A stretch of DNA of 64,000 bases from Margaritifera margaritifera (Eukaryota; Mollusca; Bivalvia; Unionida; Margaritiferidae). The stretch is taken from assembly GCA_029931535.1 (NCBI GenBank), contig JAQPZY010001346.1, forward strand, positions 186,001 to 250,000, in the 5' to 3' direction. The notes under the pieces are model-generated. The model searched no databases and was not told the origin of the DNA. It saw only the letters and a program-made list of their open reading frames with translations. Position numbers and translations under genes: made by a program. Below, one piece after another: positions 1 through 12,568 of this stretch (the stretch's first letter is position 1; each line of letters opens with the position of its first letter).

Positions 1-612
1 TTCAGTGGAGATCACTGGTAAATGCCTCCATAATCACAATCTTTTTTAAATGTAACCTAGTGTTATGTTTCATTGTGATGAGTTCTTGGAGTATTTGGGT
101 TTTTAATACCTCAGTTGTGACAACAGTACAACATAAACATTTGGAAACCATCTAAACCATTTAGTGTCCCAAATGTGTTTTGTTAAAGATTTTATCAATT
201 ACCAAGACAGACAATTATCCATACAAAATCTGCATCTGTTCATGAGACTTGATAATTTAATTTTATAATACAGTTACATTGACTTGTCAAAAACTTGAGT
301 TAAAAAAATTTCCATATGTTTCAAAGTGCCAACTTGAGTTATTCTCCAGAGGTTTGCTATAATGAGCTTTAATTGCTTTAGTTTTATCAGACAAGAGCTG
401 ACAGTACATCATCTTGCATATACCATACAAATTGATGTACAGACAATTTGTTACACTTAGCGCTTTAATGAAGAAATTATGGCCTCACTTTGTTACCAAA
501 TTTGGCTTTCATACTGAAAAGACTTGCCTGTTGGTTCATTTTATTTATTACAAATATAATCTGAAGGCATTTATGTTTCATTCTTGGCTTGCAATTTTTA
601 ATTGTTTTGCAG
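1..612 (+). other. Intron, 3' part, upstream of first exon
   Basis: AT-rich non-coding sequence ending in a polypyrimidine stretch and AG at 611-612, the acceptor of the first exon seen here. I see no coding region or recognisable repeat in it. The gene must begin left of the window, because the first exon starts in mid-codon. Confidence 0.5.
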
Positions 613-843
613 GAAACTGAAAATGGTTCTGATAGACTTCTGCAATAATTTCCCAATTTCTGACAAAGATCCATCATGGCTGTATTGTATGCCCCTTCTT
701 CACATAATCTCTGGGGATGTGAGACCATACCAGCCTCCATCTGATGATGACAGGCATAATGATGATTATGCAAGTTGGTGTGGAATACGACTAATACAAA
801 AAGCAGTGGAGAAATTCAGAGAAAACACAACAACATGGCTCAT
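613..843 (+). CDS. Exon A of a large host gene (RNF213-like, tentative)
   Basis: An internal exon of 231 nt. The acceptor is a TTTTGCAG-type site ending at 612 and the donor is GTAAGAC from 844. It enters with one base completing a codon and leaves with two bases (AT), which fits the entry phase of exon B. The open frame gives 76 complete residues containing PLLHIISGDVRPYQPPSDDD, then an amphipathic helical stretch (IRLIQKAVEKF). There is no catalytic motif, signal peptide or membrane segment. Acidic, well-mixed composition and clean splice sites set it apart from the surrounding noise. The pattern of a PLLH block followed by helices recalls the helical regions of RNF213/mysterin ubiquitin ligases, which are expanded in bivalves. 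That assignment is from memory of the general pattern and is weak. It could be another large helical protein. Confidence 0.72.
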
Positions 844-1239
844 GTAAGACTTTATACTAAGTTGTTTTAAAATTAATTTTAGCATGCATTTACAAACACA
901 AGATTACAAGAGAGCTCTTGCTTTATCCTCTGTATCTGATCTTCAGTCTGTTGTCTGCCAGTAACCTAATTTTCTGACATTGTTGCCTTTAAAGTCATGA
1001 TACTTAGGAATGCATTGCAAAGATTATTTCATACTAATAGTGTTTTATTGTGACATATGTTGCATATTCCAATGACAAGTTTCTACATACAAGTCCATAT
1101 CTTTCATCCTGTTTTGTATAAATTCGTTTAACCTGATGTGTTTCTGTATTCTGATTACTATCGTAAACAATAATTGTGCTAAAAATAGCTCACCTTGTCG
1201 AACATTTTCATACTCATAATATCCCCCAGTCTTTCTTTC
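844..1239 (+). other. Intron A-B, first part: nothing recognisable
   Basis: AT-rich sequence directly after the exon A donor. No coding potential or repeat family was recognised. Confidence 0.4.
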
Positions 1240-1773
1240 AGGTTCCCTTTTCACACTGAAAGCCTTGCAAAACCTTAAATTTGAAAATCCATTAATAGCC
1301 CAGATCTTACAGAAACATGATTTACTCATACAGTCTGGAAAAAGAATTGTGTACTGTTGTCTGCCTAGTCACATTGGTATCAGGGGTGATGAAAGAGTAG
1401 CTAAAGCTGCCCTGCAGTCACCCATTTCTGAATGGAAGATTGCATATACTGACTTCAAATATTGTGCAAGTCAGCATGTCCTATATGCTTGGCAAAATAT
1501 GTGGAATGAAAACTCCACAAACAAGCTTTGGAACATTAAACCCATCATTAGAGTTGCATCTCTCATATAGAACAAATTGCAGAGATGAAATGGTATTGCG
1601 CTAGTTTATAGGACATGCATACCTTCTGAAAGGTGAACCTCGACCAGAGTGCATACCCTGCTAGTGTCAGCTGACAGTGGAGCAGTGGAACACATTTTTG
1701 TTGAGTGTATTGACTTTCACCCTTTGAGACAGAAGTATTTTAACATGAACTCAATTATCTCTCTCTCTGCATG
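1240..1773 (+). mobile_element. LINE fragment with RNase H domain (I/Jockey-type)
   Basis: This is the 3' coding end of a non-LTR retrotransposon carrying an RNase H domain. The frame at 1265-1570 has the characteristic core LPSHIGIRGDERVAKAAL, matching the WxPSHxGIxGNExAD motif of I-clade and Jockey-type RNase H domains. It is preceded by a serine/leucine-rich helix (TLKALQNLKFENPLIAQIL). After a stop and frameshift near 1570, about 1615-1740 resembles the usual C-terminal tail: a GEP-x-PECIPC segment, then a VEHIFVECIDF segment that is the typical cysteine/histidine-containing end. Endonuclease and reverse transcriptase are absent, so the copy is 5' truncated. It differs in family from the CR1-like LINE elsewhere in the window, which has no RNase H. 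A related scrap lies near 31463-31610. Confidence 0.72.

Positions 1774-1822
<49 letters not shown>
1774..1822. repeat. (AT)n microsatellite
   Basis: An almost pure AT dinucleotide run directly after the RNase H LINE tail. It is probably replication slippage at or near the element's 3' end. Confidence 0.9.
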
Positions 1823-1824
<2 letters not shown>

Positions 1825-4769
1825 ATCATGAAATCCTAATGGCTCTTGGTGGACATATTTTCTTGAAAATTAACATTGCAGCCATATATTTGTGAAATTT
1901 AATATAAAAATATTCAAAGGAGATATAACAAGTTGGGACAAAAGAGAAAACATTGACATACCTAATTATGAAATATACTGGAAAATGTGTCAATTTCAGT
2001 TCTGGAGTTGCTGTTGAATTATTATGTGTATTATCTTTCCATGATTCATTGGATTCCTCTCAAAGTTATTATTTATCAAATTCAAATTCATCTTTTTTTC
2101 CAAAACATTATACAAAGGAATTTTACCTGACAAAAGTATTTTATTCAACTCTACTATTTTGACATTTTTTTTTATTAACAACAAGCAGATTTACTACCTC
2201 AAAAATATTTAACACCTAATTGGTGGGCATTTCTTGTTTTGTAAGATGCTGAATTTATTTTATCAGGTCCCCAGATAGGTTTTGGAGAATGTTAATTAAC
2301 GTTAGTTGTTGTTGCTAGTATTGTTCTTTCGTAATTTGGTCCTAGGTTACACATATTGTTCTAAAGATATGATGTACTGACACACTGCGACACAATATAG
2401 TTAAAAAATATGGTGTGGGGGACTGATGCATAGTGTAGACCCTGGGGCAGTCGTTCATTTATAGGGTTTTTATAAGTCCACAAGATAAGCTTTCACACCT
2501 CTTTTGTCATGTGCTTTGTGGCTATAGAGTCTTTAAACAATTGGTAGAACATAATGATCATGCAAGCTTAGTCAGTGAAACCAATATTGATTTTCTGACA
2601 AAGAAACAATCTGTAAACTAGACATAGTAAGCTTTGAATTTTACTTTGCTAAGGTGTTTATTTGACAGTTTAATGGATAAACAAATCAAAGACAATTTGA
2701 TGTAATGTTGTTTGGGATATCCTATGACCGATGTCTGGCTGCTCAGAGTATGTGCCAGTCAAAACCTATGATCTGCCAGACATGTCTGGCAAATATAGTG
2801 ATTTCAGGATATATATACATTTATATACAACAAAAACCAGATCCAGTTAACTTTTTATTTATAAACATAATATTTTGCCTAGGGAAACTGTCAGCTACTA
2901 ATGAATTTTGGTTCATTCTGTCAGTGAATGATTCAGCGGCAACTGAAAGGGCACAACAGGGTTGTATAAAGGTCACAGCTGGGCTGTGAAATGCCTTGAC
3001 AGAATGTTATGGATAACCCTTCTTGAGTAAAGTTTCTTCAGCAGAAAGTGAAGGAGCCCAGTGAAGACTAGACTGTCCAATGAAATTTGGGGATGCCAGC
3101 GGCAACCGTGTGGACTTCACTTAATGGTTTTAGTTTGAATATGCAATATAGCGCTGATATTAGATTCTTGGGTGAATAAAACGGAATGGAATGAAGTGAA
3201 TGCCCTTTTATTTGGCAATGCAACATGTAGCAGTAACGACAATCCCAAGTTCATTGAACACAGTAAGCCTTGTAGCAGGGATGGTGGCAGTCAATAGAAA
3301 CATAATGTGCTGTCACTCTTGCTACTCCAACTAAGAATGTTGAACAAGATGCTGCATGTGATAGCTAGAAATGTTTTGATTGGTTGGTGAGTGATGTATT
3401 ATTATAACCTTTGACCCCTCACACAGAGTACACCAATTCTGTCCTTCGGACCAGTGTCACCATTGACCACAGTATCCGTGTTACACAAAACCCCAAAGTT
3501 TGATGACTCCCTGTGAAAAGCTAAAATTACAATGACTGAGCCATGTACTATACAAGACACAGTTAAGTACAAATACAATGATATACATTATGCATGCACA
3601 CACATGAATTGACTTTGTTAGGCATTAAATTCTTTCATAAGAACAACTGTATGAGATTATTATTATAATAACCACATTTGTATATGAATCTGTCTCCGGC
3701 AAGAATAATCACACTGGACTATAACAATTCGAACACTACTCATCATTTAATGCATACAACATATAATTGAATTCACCTTATCTGGTCAGTTATAAAAATG
3801 GCTTACTAGAAGCAGACTATAATCTATCTGATAGCATTGCATTATGTGACGTAGGTCTGACATTCTAGAAAATTATAAAAATTCAATATATGAAACAATT
3901 CTATCACATAGAATGGAGAGCAAGAAAGAATACATTTTCACTTTCACATACCTCTCCATCTGAAGATTGGTTCCATAAAGTAGACAGCTTCCTGACAAAA
4001 CTCATCTGTATTGTGATGATACAGAGAATATGGGCTGTAAGTACCCTGGTTGTACTAAAATCCATCACCAGAGAACTTGAGGTAATTGGGTTTCTCAATG
4101 CCAGCACTTTGTATGTGTAGCAGTGGGTGAACCAAACTTGGTATTTTGAAATAGTTAAGGCTGAAACTATACATCCCAGGGTAACGCTGTACATAGCAAT
4201 TAAACCCATGGACATTTTTGTTCATATGTTATACAAAGGTATTTTAGTACACACGGTTTCCTGACAATGATACAACCTTATCAGATGCAAAAGAATCTCA
4301 GAGTGAACTTTAATATACTCTACATAGTGCACACTATCAGTTTTTACATTATAACCCAACTTGATCACAACACTGTAAATTAATCTATCCATTTTGTACT
4401 TTGATGCATGGATTCTGTCCTTTTCATCTTTTTTAACAGCCTAGTATTGAAGCCATCTCTAATATTCTTGAGAAACTCCAACATATCAAATTTGGTAACA
4501 GAAATATTTTATTTACATGTCCGAGTTAATATGTTCACAAGAAATCAGTGAGTGCGGTTAGTGTAAGAGCAGTACAAAATTCTTTGTCATAGTATCAAAT
4601 TACAAAATGAATAGATCAGTTTTATAATAGCCTAAATTGCTCAGAATGCTGTCACTTAATCTGTCAATTTTGTAATTTGACATATTGAACTGTGATATTA
4701 GTCACTTGATGAGGAATTCATCATGTGATAGTCACATGAAAATCCACAGACACTTGATGAAAATAGTGC
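1823..4769 (+). other. Intron A-B: no gene recognised
   Basis: About 3 kb of AT-rich intron. Short open frames (for example at 1953-2162, 2705-2989 and 3890-4215) show no motif, and two of them are open on both strands, as expected by chance. No repeat family was securely identified. Confidence 0.4.
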
Positions 4770-5730
4770 TGATCTGATACCCAATATGACCACCACTGTG
4801 GTCATCTTGAAAATTGTGTTATCCCTCCTCCGGAGGAATGCAGGTTTGTATTGACATGGGGTTTTCACTAAAAGACTTCTTATGTCTATTTGGTCCTAAA
4901 TGAAAATAGTGCCTATCTGACATTCCAAAATGGTCATATTGGTATGGGGTTTTCATTAAATGGCTTCTTATAATATCTAATTGGTGCTAAATGCAAATGA
5001 TACCTGTCAGACATCCAGTATGGTCACCATGTCAGCAATCTAGTTAATGTTGTTATTGCTTCTCCTGCTAAGTGGTTGGTCATATCGACATGAGGTTTCA
5101 GAAAAAAAACGATTCGAATGGATGGACATGTTGCCATGGGGTTTTTACTGAAAGATTTTTTATGCTGTCTAATGGTTCCTTAATGCAGATGGTGCCCCTT
5201 AGTCATCCATTATGGCTGCTACAGCAAACATCTTGAAAATCTTGTTCTCACTAATCCCCATGAATGGATGGTCATATCACTGAAAAATTTATAATGTCTA
5301 CTTGATACTAAATGAAACAGAACTCCAAACATAGGTACCAAATCTTTTTATCACTACTTCTCCAACATGGATGCCCATAGCTGCAGGGGGTTTTCAGCTT
5401 CTTTTCATGTCTAGTTGGTACTAAATGAAAATGATGCCAATCTGACATAGAATTTTGCTGGCATGGTAGCCATCTTGAAAATCTTGTTATGGCTACTTCT
5501 TCTAAAAGGAAGGTTGTATTGACATGGGGTTTTCACTTAAGCACTACAGCTTAATGTAGCTAGTTTGAAAGAAAATGGTGCTTATCTGACTTCTAACATG
5601 ACACCATAGCCATCTAGGAAATCTTACCACTACTCCTCTTGCACGAATGATAGCATTGACATTGGTTTTTATTAAAACGCTTCTTGCAATATATAAATGG
5701 TTCTAAATAAAATGCAGACCTGTCAACCAT
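4770..5730 (+). repeat. Degenerate tandem array, family I (about 146-bp unit)
   Basis: Successive diverged copies of a unit whose landmarks are CATCTTGAAAATCTTGTTA, a cluster of CTxCTCCT, ATGGGGTTTTCACT, then TAGTTGGTCCTAAATGAAAA and ATCCAATATGGCC. The same order recurs, better preserved, at 32.66-33.98 kb and 37.1-37.86 kb. No coding capacity. Confidence 0.8.
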
Positions 5731-6879
5731 TACAATTTGAGCATAAGTCTTACTGACATGCCCCTTAAATTATGGACTTGTGGAATAATAGCAAAAATTA
5801 TGAAAATACGATCGTTGTGGTCAAATCCAGAAACTGGCTTGTCCATGTTTGATCCGGATTTGGGTTTCATATTAGACTCAGTGGAGTTGGTCAGGGAACC
5901 AGTCAGACTTTTGTAGTAGTACCTCGGATGCTTAAAACTGCCCATTTTTTTCATGCATTAATGATTGTTACTGCATACCTGTATGTTTCGATTACTCCAC
6001 AACCACTGTATTTTGGACATCCTTTCTAGCTTTCTGTTATTTTCTTGACATGACATAGAATGAACAAAAACACCTTGAAGAAGAAAGGGACAATCAGCTT
6101 CTTAAAAAGTTCAAACAGTCAGCACAAAAGTATGAAAAGGAATATTCAGATTCTTGAAAAAAAAAGCAGGAAAGGCAACAATTATGTTTATTGGACATCA
6201 TGTCAAGTTGATTTGAGTCAGTCTCATGGCAGGATAGATGATTGTTGTCGCCACTTGAAGTTAACAAAAAACACCAAAAAACTAAAGATTACGTCAAGTT
6301 GAGAGATCTAGCATAAAGCCTTTGAGCTTCATGATGGTTGGAACTGCAGTTTCTGAACTGTAATGGAGGCAGTTAAGGTCTGAGTGCACTTTACAAACTC
6401 TTTTAGTTGAACATAATGTTTCCTTTTGCTGCATTACTCTGTGATAACACTTCTGAACTTTTTTTTAAATGCATGTTTCCATGTTGACAATAGCAGTACA
6501 TGATAATTTGTTACACCTTACTGAAAAGTGGTCTAACTTACTGAAAAATGTTGACTGCCTTACTGAGAAGGTCTTGCTAGGGTTGGCAGGTCTGAAAATG
6601 GTATAAATATTTAAACGGACATATCCACACTTTGTGAAGTAGTTTTGAAAACCAGACATAATTGACATTAGGGTCAAGTCAGAGGTCGTTGCTTGCATTT
6701 TTGTCTTTTGACTCCAGTTTTTAGTTGTGCTGGCTTGTGAGCATGATAAAGCAAACAAGTAGGAATAGATTTTGATCCAATCCAGTTTGTGGATATATTG
6801 AAGAATACATTGAATTATATCAGTTCATAACTTTTTTCTTTCTAAAAAATAATAATACATTTAACCCAGCTTAGCATGT
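5731..6879 (+). other. Intron A-B: nothing recognisable
   Basis: AT-rich intron sequence. Open frames at 5730-5954 (minus), 6060-6302 (plus) and 6465-6758 (minus) lack motifs, repeats or splice signals that would support a gene. Confidence 0.4.
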
Positions 6880-7090
6880 GTTTATATCTTGACATTGTCT
6901 AAGACAATTATGTTCAGTAATCTTCTTTCCATGATATAAAATTCAAGGTCACAGGTCATGACAAAGAATTGTATACTGCATTTGCGAGTGTCTTGTGAAC
7001 ATGTTTAAACATGAACATGTTGGAAAATATTTTGTTACCAAAGTTATATGTTGGAGTTTCTCAGGAATATCAGTGATGGTTATAATACTC
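6880..7090 (+). repeat. Dispersed repeat copy (pairs with 58620-58830)
   Basis: A block running from the caggtcatgacaaa region through tcttgtgaacatgtt to gtttctcaggaatatcag and gatggtt. It matches, in the same order, a block at about 58620-58775. It is seen by eye as a diverged two-copy family with no coding content. Confidence 0.65.
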
Positions 7091-7937
7091 AGTAGTTAAA
7101 AAGAATATAAGGACAGAAGGATCCATCTTGTCACAGATTCTTATAAATTCTTTTTGGCCAGGAACACATCAGTCCTTTCAAGGGAATTTTGTTCATGCAC
7201 ACCAGCAGCAGCAGCTTCAACACTCTAATAGGAGGTTCAGGGAACATGGATGCCCTGTATTATTGAACCCTGGTGAAACTTGCTGAACCATATTTTCACA
7301 CTTGTTTTCTCCATTTATTGTCTGTTTGTACATAATATTTAAAAATAAGTCTGCTGCATTTGGTACGTTTGCTTCCATCACCATAGTTTGGTTACAATGG
7401 GCCTGTAAAGAGGTATCCTTGGAGAACTGTATGAACTGCTGTGATCTGTATCTTTTTGGGCAATGCTGTACTGTAGCCTGTCTCAGAGAGAAATCAATTT
7501 TTTATAATTTGTAAAAATAATTGCATGATTTACTGTAACTTTGCATTTGAAATCAGGTTATTGTCATAATTCAGATCTGTGGAAGAGAAAAGGTCAATTT
7601 TCATTTAAATTGCATTTTTCCTATTTTGTCAAATGGGTACATGTACCCAGAAAAATAAACAGACCTCTAAATGAGGGTAGATAGCTAGTATCCACCTAAA
7701 TTGCGATCTGATTTATATGACTCAGAATTTAAAAAAAATTTTTTTTTCATGATTTAAAAAAAACAAAACAAACTTGCTGTCTCTAATATTTCTCTCTTTT
7801 AACTATACCTAGAACTCTATTTGTCTTAGGTACAATGGTATAACTGATTTAAAATGTCTTCTGGTACTCATATATGATAATTGATAGCAGTTTGAACTTG
7901 AGGCTTCATCAACACCGAAATACATCACTTGGTCTCA
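7091..7937 (+). other. Intron A-B: nothing recognisable
   Basis: AT-rich sequence with homopolymer runs near 7730-7770. I see no gene or repeat family. Confidence 0.35.
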
Positions 7938-8145
7938 GGGAGCCATGGTAGCTTAGTTGGTAGAACATTAAACTTTTAATCACTGGATCCATACCTGCCC
8001 AGGCTAACCTGGATCACCTGCCTTGGTTTATCCTTGGGAAAGAAGGCACTTAGCTCCCAGTTGCTTGGCATGATATAACAAATAATGTGATGAAAGTGTC
8101 ATTTAAAAACAACTGGTCAATCACCCAACCAATCAACCAACCATT
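7938..8145 (+). mobile_element. tRNA-derived SINE (copy 1)
   Basis: The head has a good pol III box A (TAGCTTAGTTGG near 7949), and a weak box B region follows at about 7980. The body contains TATCCTTGGGAAAGAAGGCA near 8030, a diverged version of the TCCTTGGGCAAGGCACTT core seen in the other two copies. The tRNA-like head is too diverged to fold as a functional tRNA. It belongs with the copies at 45000-45184 and 59577-59770. Confidence 0.65.
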
Positions 8146-8618
8146 GGTTTCTCAATGGGGGTGACAATTTACATCTCTGTAGTGGAAGTTGGGTAGTCCA
8201 AGAGTTACCTCCCATTTACTTATCAATCAGAGGACTTGGACATTTCCTGCATAGATGTTTGCTAGTCAGTGGACTTGCACTTGTCCTGCATAGAAGTTTG
8301 TCAGACGTGCCCCTTCACATGCAAGAATGCAAATTTTGCCAATTTTATGTAAGAATATTCAACCATGTGGAGTTTTTTCCTGGTAAAAAATGCAAGCAAG
8401 TGAATATTTTACATAGACATAGAACCTGCATGATGATCACAGATTATTTACCTCTGTTGGTGTCCCTTTGACATGAGCATCAAAATTCATTTAGTTTGCG
8501 CTTCATAGCCACTTGGAAACAAGCTGCTGCTTTTTTGTGTATATCGAGCATTTTGAGGGAGGTATTATTATTTTATGTAAATTTTGTCAATGGATCACTG
8601 TAACAGGATGCCCCCCCC
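8146..8618 (+). other. Intron A-B: nothing recognisable
   Basis: No gene. A short local duplication around 8230-8310 (two copies of an 'agtcagtggacttg...cctgcatagaagttt' type phrase) is the only structure noticed. Confidence 0.4.
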
Positions 8619-8634
8619 CCCCCCCGATTCCTCA
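8619..8634. repeat. Poly-C tract
   Basis: A run of about 16 cytosines immediately beside the 3' (AAT)n tail of the minus-strand LINE. A G-rich tract also lies next to the matching LINE tail at about 19730. Confidence 0.85.
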
Positions 8635-8635
8635 G

Positions 8636-9320
8636 TAATAATAATAATAATAATAATAATAATGATAATCTTTATTTTCAGAGGTTACAACTATTTAACT
8701 ACATTTTTAGCTAATCTCACATAAGGCCTTCAGGGGCATACAACATTCTATACATGTACACAATATTTATAAAAGAAAGAAAGAATGAACATATTAATTA
8801 TGGGTTAATGTCACATAAATATTTCACTTCAAGCTTGTACAGTGTATATACATGTACATCATTGTAACATGTTTGTAGCTGATTTATGCATACACATAAG
8901 AACAAAGGAGAAATTGCTGGAATATTTGGTGAGGGATATTATATGTTTAGGTAGTTGAAACAGCCTGATTTGAACACGACAAGATTGTCAGCCAGCTTTA
9001 GTTCAAGTGGTAGCTGATTCCATTCAGAAGATCCTGTATAATGTAAATGTCTTTTTCAATGCATTAGTTCTTGGTTTTGGTAGTTTTAAACATACATTTT
9101 ATGCTGATCTTGAAGAGTACACTGAGGCAGTAGTGCTAGTTTGGACAGGCATTTCATTCAGGTAATGAGGTGTTAAATTATGAAGGGCTTTATAGACCAA
9201 AATACATCTATGATATGAAATTCTTTTGTCAGATTGGTGGCAGATATTTTCAAAATGGCAGTTGCAAGACCCAAGATAATTTGCAGGAGATATTGAAGAG
9301 GCATGTTCATGGATGTACAC
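8636..9320 (-). mobile_element. 5'-truncated CR1-like LINE 3' end (minus strand)
   Basis: The reverse strand encodes SDKRISYHRCILVYKALHNL followed by TPHYLNEM (within 9099-9350), the conserved end of the reverse transcriptase protein in CR1/L2-type LINEs. The same words occur at 19088-19180 in the larger LINE. The 3' UTR also matches: reversed 8690-8800 aligns with 19560-19660, through 'agattagctaa' and 'cctctgaaaataaa'. The copy ends in a (TTA)n tail, written as (AAT)n at 8636-8662. Only about 0.7 kb remains. The coding part is frameshifted near 9099, so it cannot move by itself. Confidence 0.82.
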
Positions 9321-10704
9321 AATTATATATGAAAATCTGATAGGTTTCATGCATATTACTTTGAAAAGTTAATGTGTAGCATATTGATTTCATCAAAGCA
9401 GAAGTTAATGTCTGATATGGATGTACAACATGGTATAACGTGTCAGACATGAGCTTGTGACCAAAACATATTTCTTCATGAATTTGCTAACATTATGGTC
9501 AATGGCAAGCGAATTAGTGATATTAGATCATGTGAAAATAATTGTCCTGCCGATCACTCAGTTGTTTTTTGTCTATGTAAATTTGTATAAAAGTGAAGGA
9601 AAAAAAAGTCACAACAAAGACTGAAGGTATGATCTATTAATTTTAAATGCAAAATTATATTGGTCTTTTTTGTAATCATTCAAGTCAAATATAAAGGGTA
9701 AGCGGTTTGGAAAAAAAAGGGAGCCATGGAAATCCTGCATTTCATGGAACTGCAGAATAGAGAGCTCCATGTTTATTTAATTCTTCTTGACATTCTTTTG
9801 ATGTTGTTACGAAACCGAATTAAATTCTTGGTTAATTTTTATGACGGTATATGTGATCTTTTGAAATTTCTTACAGCTATTAAAATTAAATTATTCTTAG
9901 TGATCTCCCCAGAAAGTTTTGATAGCATCAGAGTAAGGATGCATTAGGGTAATAAAATATTTTAAAAAGCAGTGTTAAACCCTGTCCTTCATTTCTTAAG
10001 TTCTATCTTTGGGGAAATCATGCTCATGCTGTCTGAATCTGAATCACAGACACTATTGGCGACGCCAATCTCTGATCTTCGTAACCAGACCAACATTGGG
10101 CTAGCTGGGCACTGGGTAATTTTAAGTTTTTTTGAAGGTGATCATTTTTCACAGGAATTTTTTTACTTAAATTGTAATATGTGTAACTATTTTGGCTGGT
10201 AGTGGAAATTACTTATATATATATAGCACACACTACCAGCAGACTCCATCATTGCTGGCTGATCATATGACTATGTCAGTGCAGACGAAACCTGCATCAA
10301 AGGTCGCACATCGGCAGTCAGGCAAACCACGTGCAAAAGATAAGTTAAATGAGTGAGTAATTATCCTGGATTATCTTAATTAAATACCTGAGAAGAGGTA
10401 AGAACAGATGTGTTTAGGGCATTGAATTAGGTGACAGGATGTTTATTTAATAGTTTAATTTTATAAGGATAGTGGGAAACATTAAAGCATAATGGCAGAA
10501 GCACATAGCATAGCGGCGGGTTCTAAAGCATTGGGGGTTGAAATGATTGCGTAGTGGGACCACTACTATAAAAGGCCCTGGGGAGAACACAGATTCTGTA
10601 ATATCTTGACAAAATGATAACAATTTCTCTATTGTCTCTGCAATAGATTTATATTCTTTTACGTCAGTATGTGTAAATCAGATTTGCCATTACTTCCGTT
10701 TCAG
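9321..10704 (+). other. Intron A-B, last part
   Basis: AT-rich intron ending in the pyrimidine-rich acceptor before 10705. Open frames at 9726-9947 and 9972-10202 have no recognisable motif. Nothing else is supported. Confidence 0.4.
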
Positions 10705-10924
10705 ACCCCTGCAAGAAATGATCAGAATTCTATCTCCTTTATTTGAGTTGGACTACTTTTTTCCACGCACTTTGATGGCTGCTTTGAGACTATCTGAGGT
10801 GGAGGCGGTGATAAGGTTCGAGGTCATGCCACCGGAAGTCTGCACCGCTGCATGCATGAACTACATCAAGTACACTAGGCCAATGTTAAGAGAGGGAGTG
10901 ACCTCAATAAGAGATGAAGACAAG
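10705..10924 (+). CDS. Exon B of the host gene
   Basis: An internal exon of 220 nt. The acceptor TTCCGTTTCAG ends at 10704 and the donor GTATGT starts at 10925. Its first base completes the codon left open by exon A (AT + A, isoleucine), and it ends on a complete lysine codon. It encodes about 73 residues: PLQEMIRILSPLFELDYFFP, then helices rich in Leu/Glu (LMAALRLSEVEAVIRFEVMP) and a Cys/Ala-containing segment ending in TSIRDEDK. The hydrophobic-charged alternation suggests a helical scaffold rather than an enzyme active site. The minus-strand open frame over the same bases (10861-11169) is a shadow. Confidence 0.8.
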
Positions 10925-12566
10925 GTATGTTCACTGATTGCCAAAACTAATACAAATATTAATGAATACACACAGAGAATTGAAATGTCAGTACCGTCAA
11001 CCTGCATTTGTTTTACTGAGATATTTATAGTTGGGGTTTGTCTAGGGAGTGCATCATAAAAATAATGGACATTTTTCTTTGTGAAAGAAATAAAAATATA
11101 ATGTGATAGTAGACTAATGAAGCTTAGTAGTTGCAGCAGATGCCAGATCAAAGCGAACAAGATGACCACTAGGGAAAATTAGCTTTAGCTCACACAGGCA
11201 AATGAAACTTGGAATAATACATTTAGAAGGGTGCATGCATTAAAGCTTGTGGAATAAATTGAATAAACGATTAATTGATCATGAAGGTGTTAAAATCAAT
11301 TATTAATATGTAACAGAAGTTAGATAATTGATGTTTTTAGGTAGACATTTTATCACCATTAATATGATTCATTTATGTTGAATTTAGTACTACAATTTAT
11401 TGCAACCACAGGAGCATGGCATGAGATAGTCATTGCAATATTTTATTAAACAATTGATATCTATGATAGTATTTCATTGCCAGTTGTATTATCTGCAGGG
11501 AGAAAAGACAAAGTAACCAATCGATTGTAACCAGTTGAACTGTGTCTGCTCCCAACTGGGGATTCCATTCATTTAAAATGTCTGAATGTTGGACATATGA
11601 TTGGAACTTGTTATAACGGTCTTAAAGCTTACTTTGTCATTGTGCATTTCTTTATTTATCTTGCCAACCTTTTTAGAAAAATAGGACCCAGATATCTTAT
11701 AAGCCAGTTCATGAGTTATCCAGGTACAAATTAATGAGGGGAATTGTATATATATACACCATTGCTTTTGCTTTTGTTATGACTTTGCCTTTTTTTGCTA
11801 CTGATCACCTTGCTAATGATTATCCACTATATACATTCCCCAGATAGTAAAACAGCTCAACAAAGCTCAATTGAATCTCACTACAAGTAGTTCTGCCCAA
11901 ACCATGCAGGTGCCTGGTCTTGATTACTTGTGATAGACTCTTCTCTACTTGAGTGTATGTGTGAACAGTCTTTTGTATGTACTTGGCTTCTAATACAGTG
12001 AGTCTCATTTAGATGTCTTGCATTTACTTAATTGCTGCCTGTTGCTTTGCAGGTTACTTTAAATTTGTGTAGCTAAACTAAAGGCTGATCAGATTTTTGA
12101 TGCTGGAGTGCGTGTAGGCAAAGTGAGTTTAATAACAATGTTACAATACCTACTACTATTGCATTGCTACCACTTTTCCTTGTGCTAATCGCCAGTGAAA
12201 GGTGAATATTCCATTCTCCAGTGAGTAATTGGAAGTCTAGACTGAAGCACAACGTGATCTTAGTCTGATGCCTGAGTCAACTTCCATCATTTGGAATATT
12301 GTCCTTCTTTTCCTTGGACTTAATGTAGTTCTCACATGTCTCTGGGTGCTTTACACTATATATCATCCAAGTATTTTGACATATTTACTGTTAGGGACTC
12401 CCACCACCAGGTGGTGAGTTGACTACATATTTCTTTCCTTCATTGGTGCCATTGATGACTTTTCTGTGCCTCTTTGGGTCAGTGAACCAGGCAGGCTGTT
12501 CACCTTCCTTGTCCATTCCAGTCTTGTTGGCCATGAAGTAGTAGCCGAATATTTTCAAACTGACAA
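10925..12566 (+). other. Intron B-C, first part: nothing recognisable
   Basis: AT-rich intron with no recognised element. It ends at a TA dinucleotide (12567-12568) that is the left target-site duplication of the pogo element. Confidence 0.4.
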
Positions 12567-12568
12567 TA

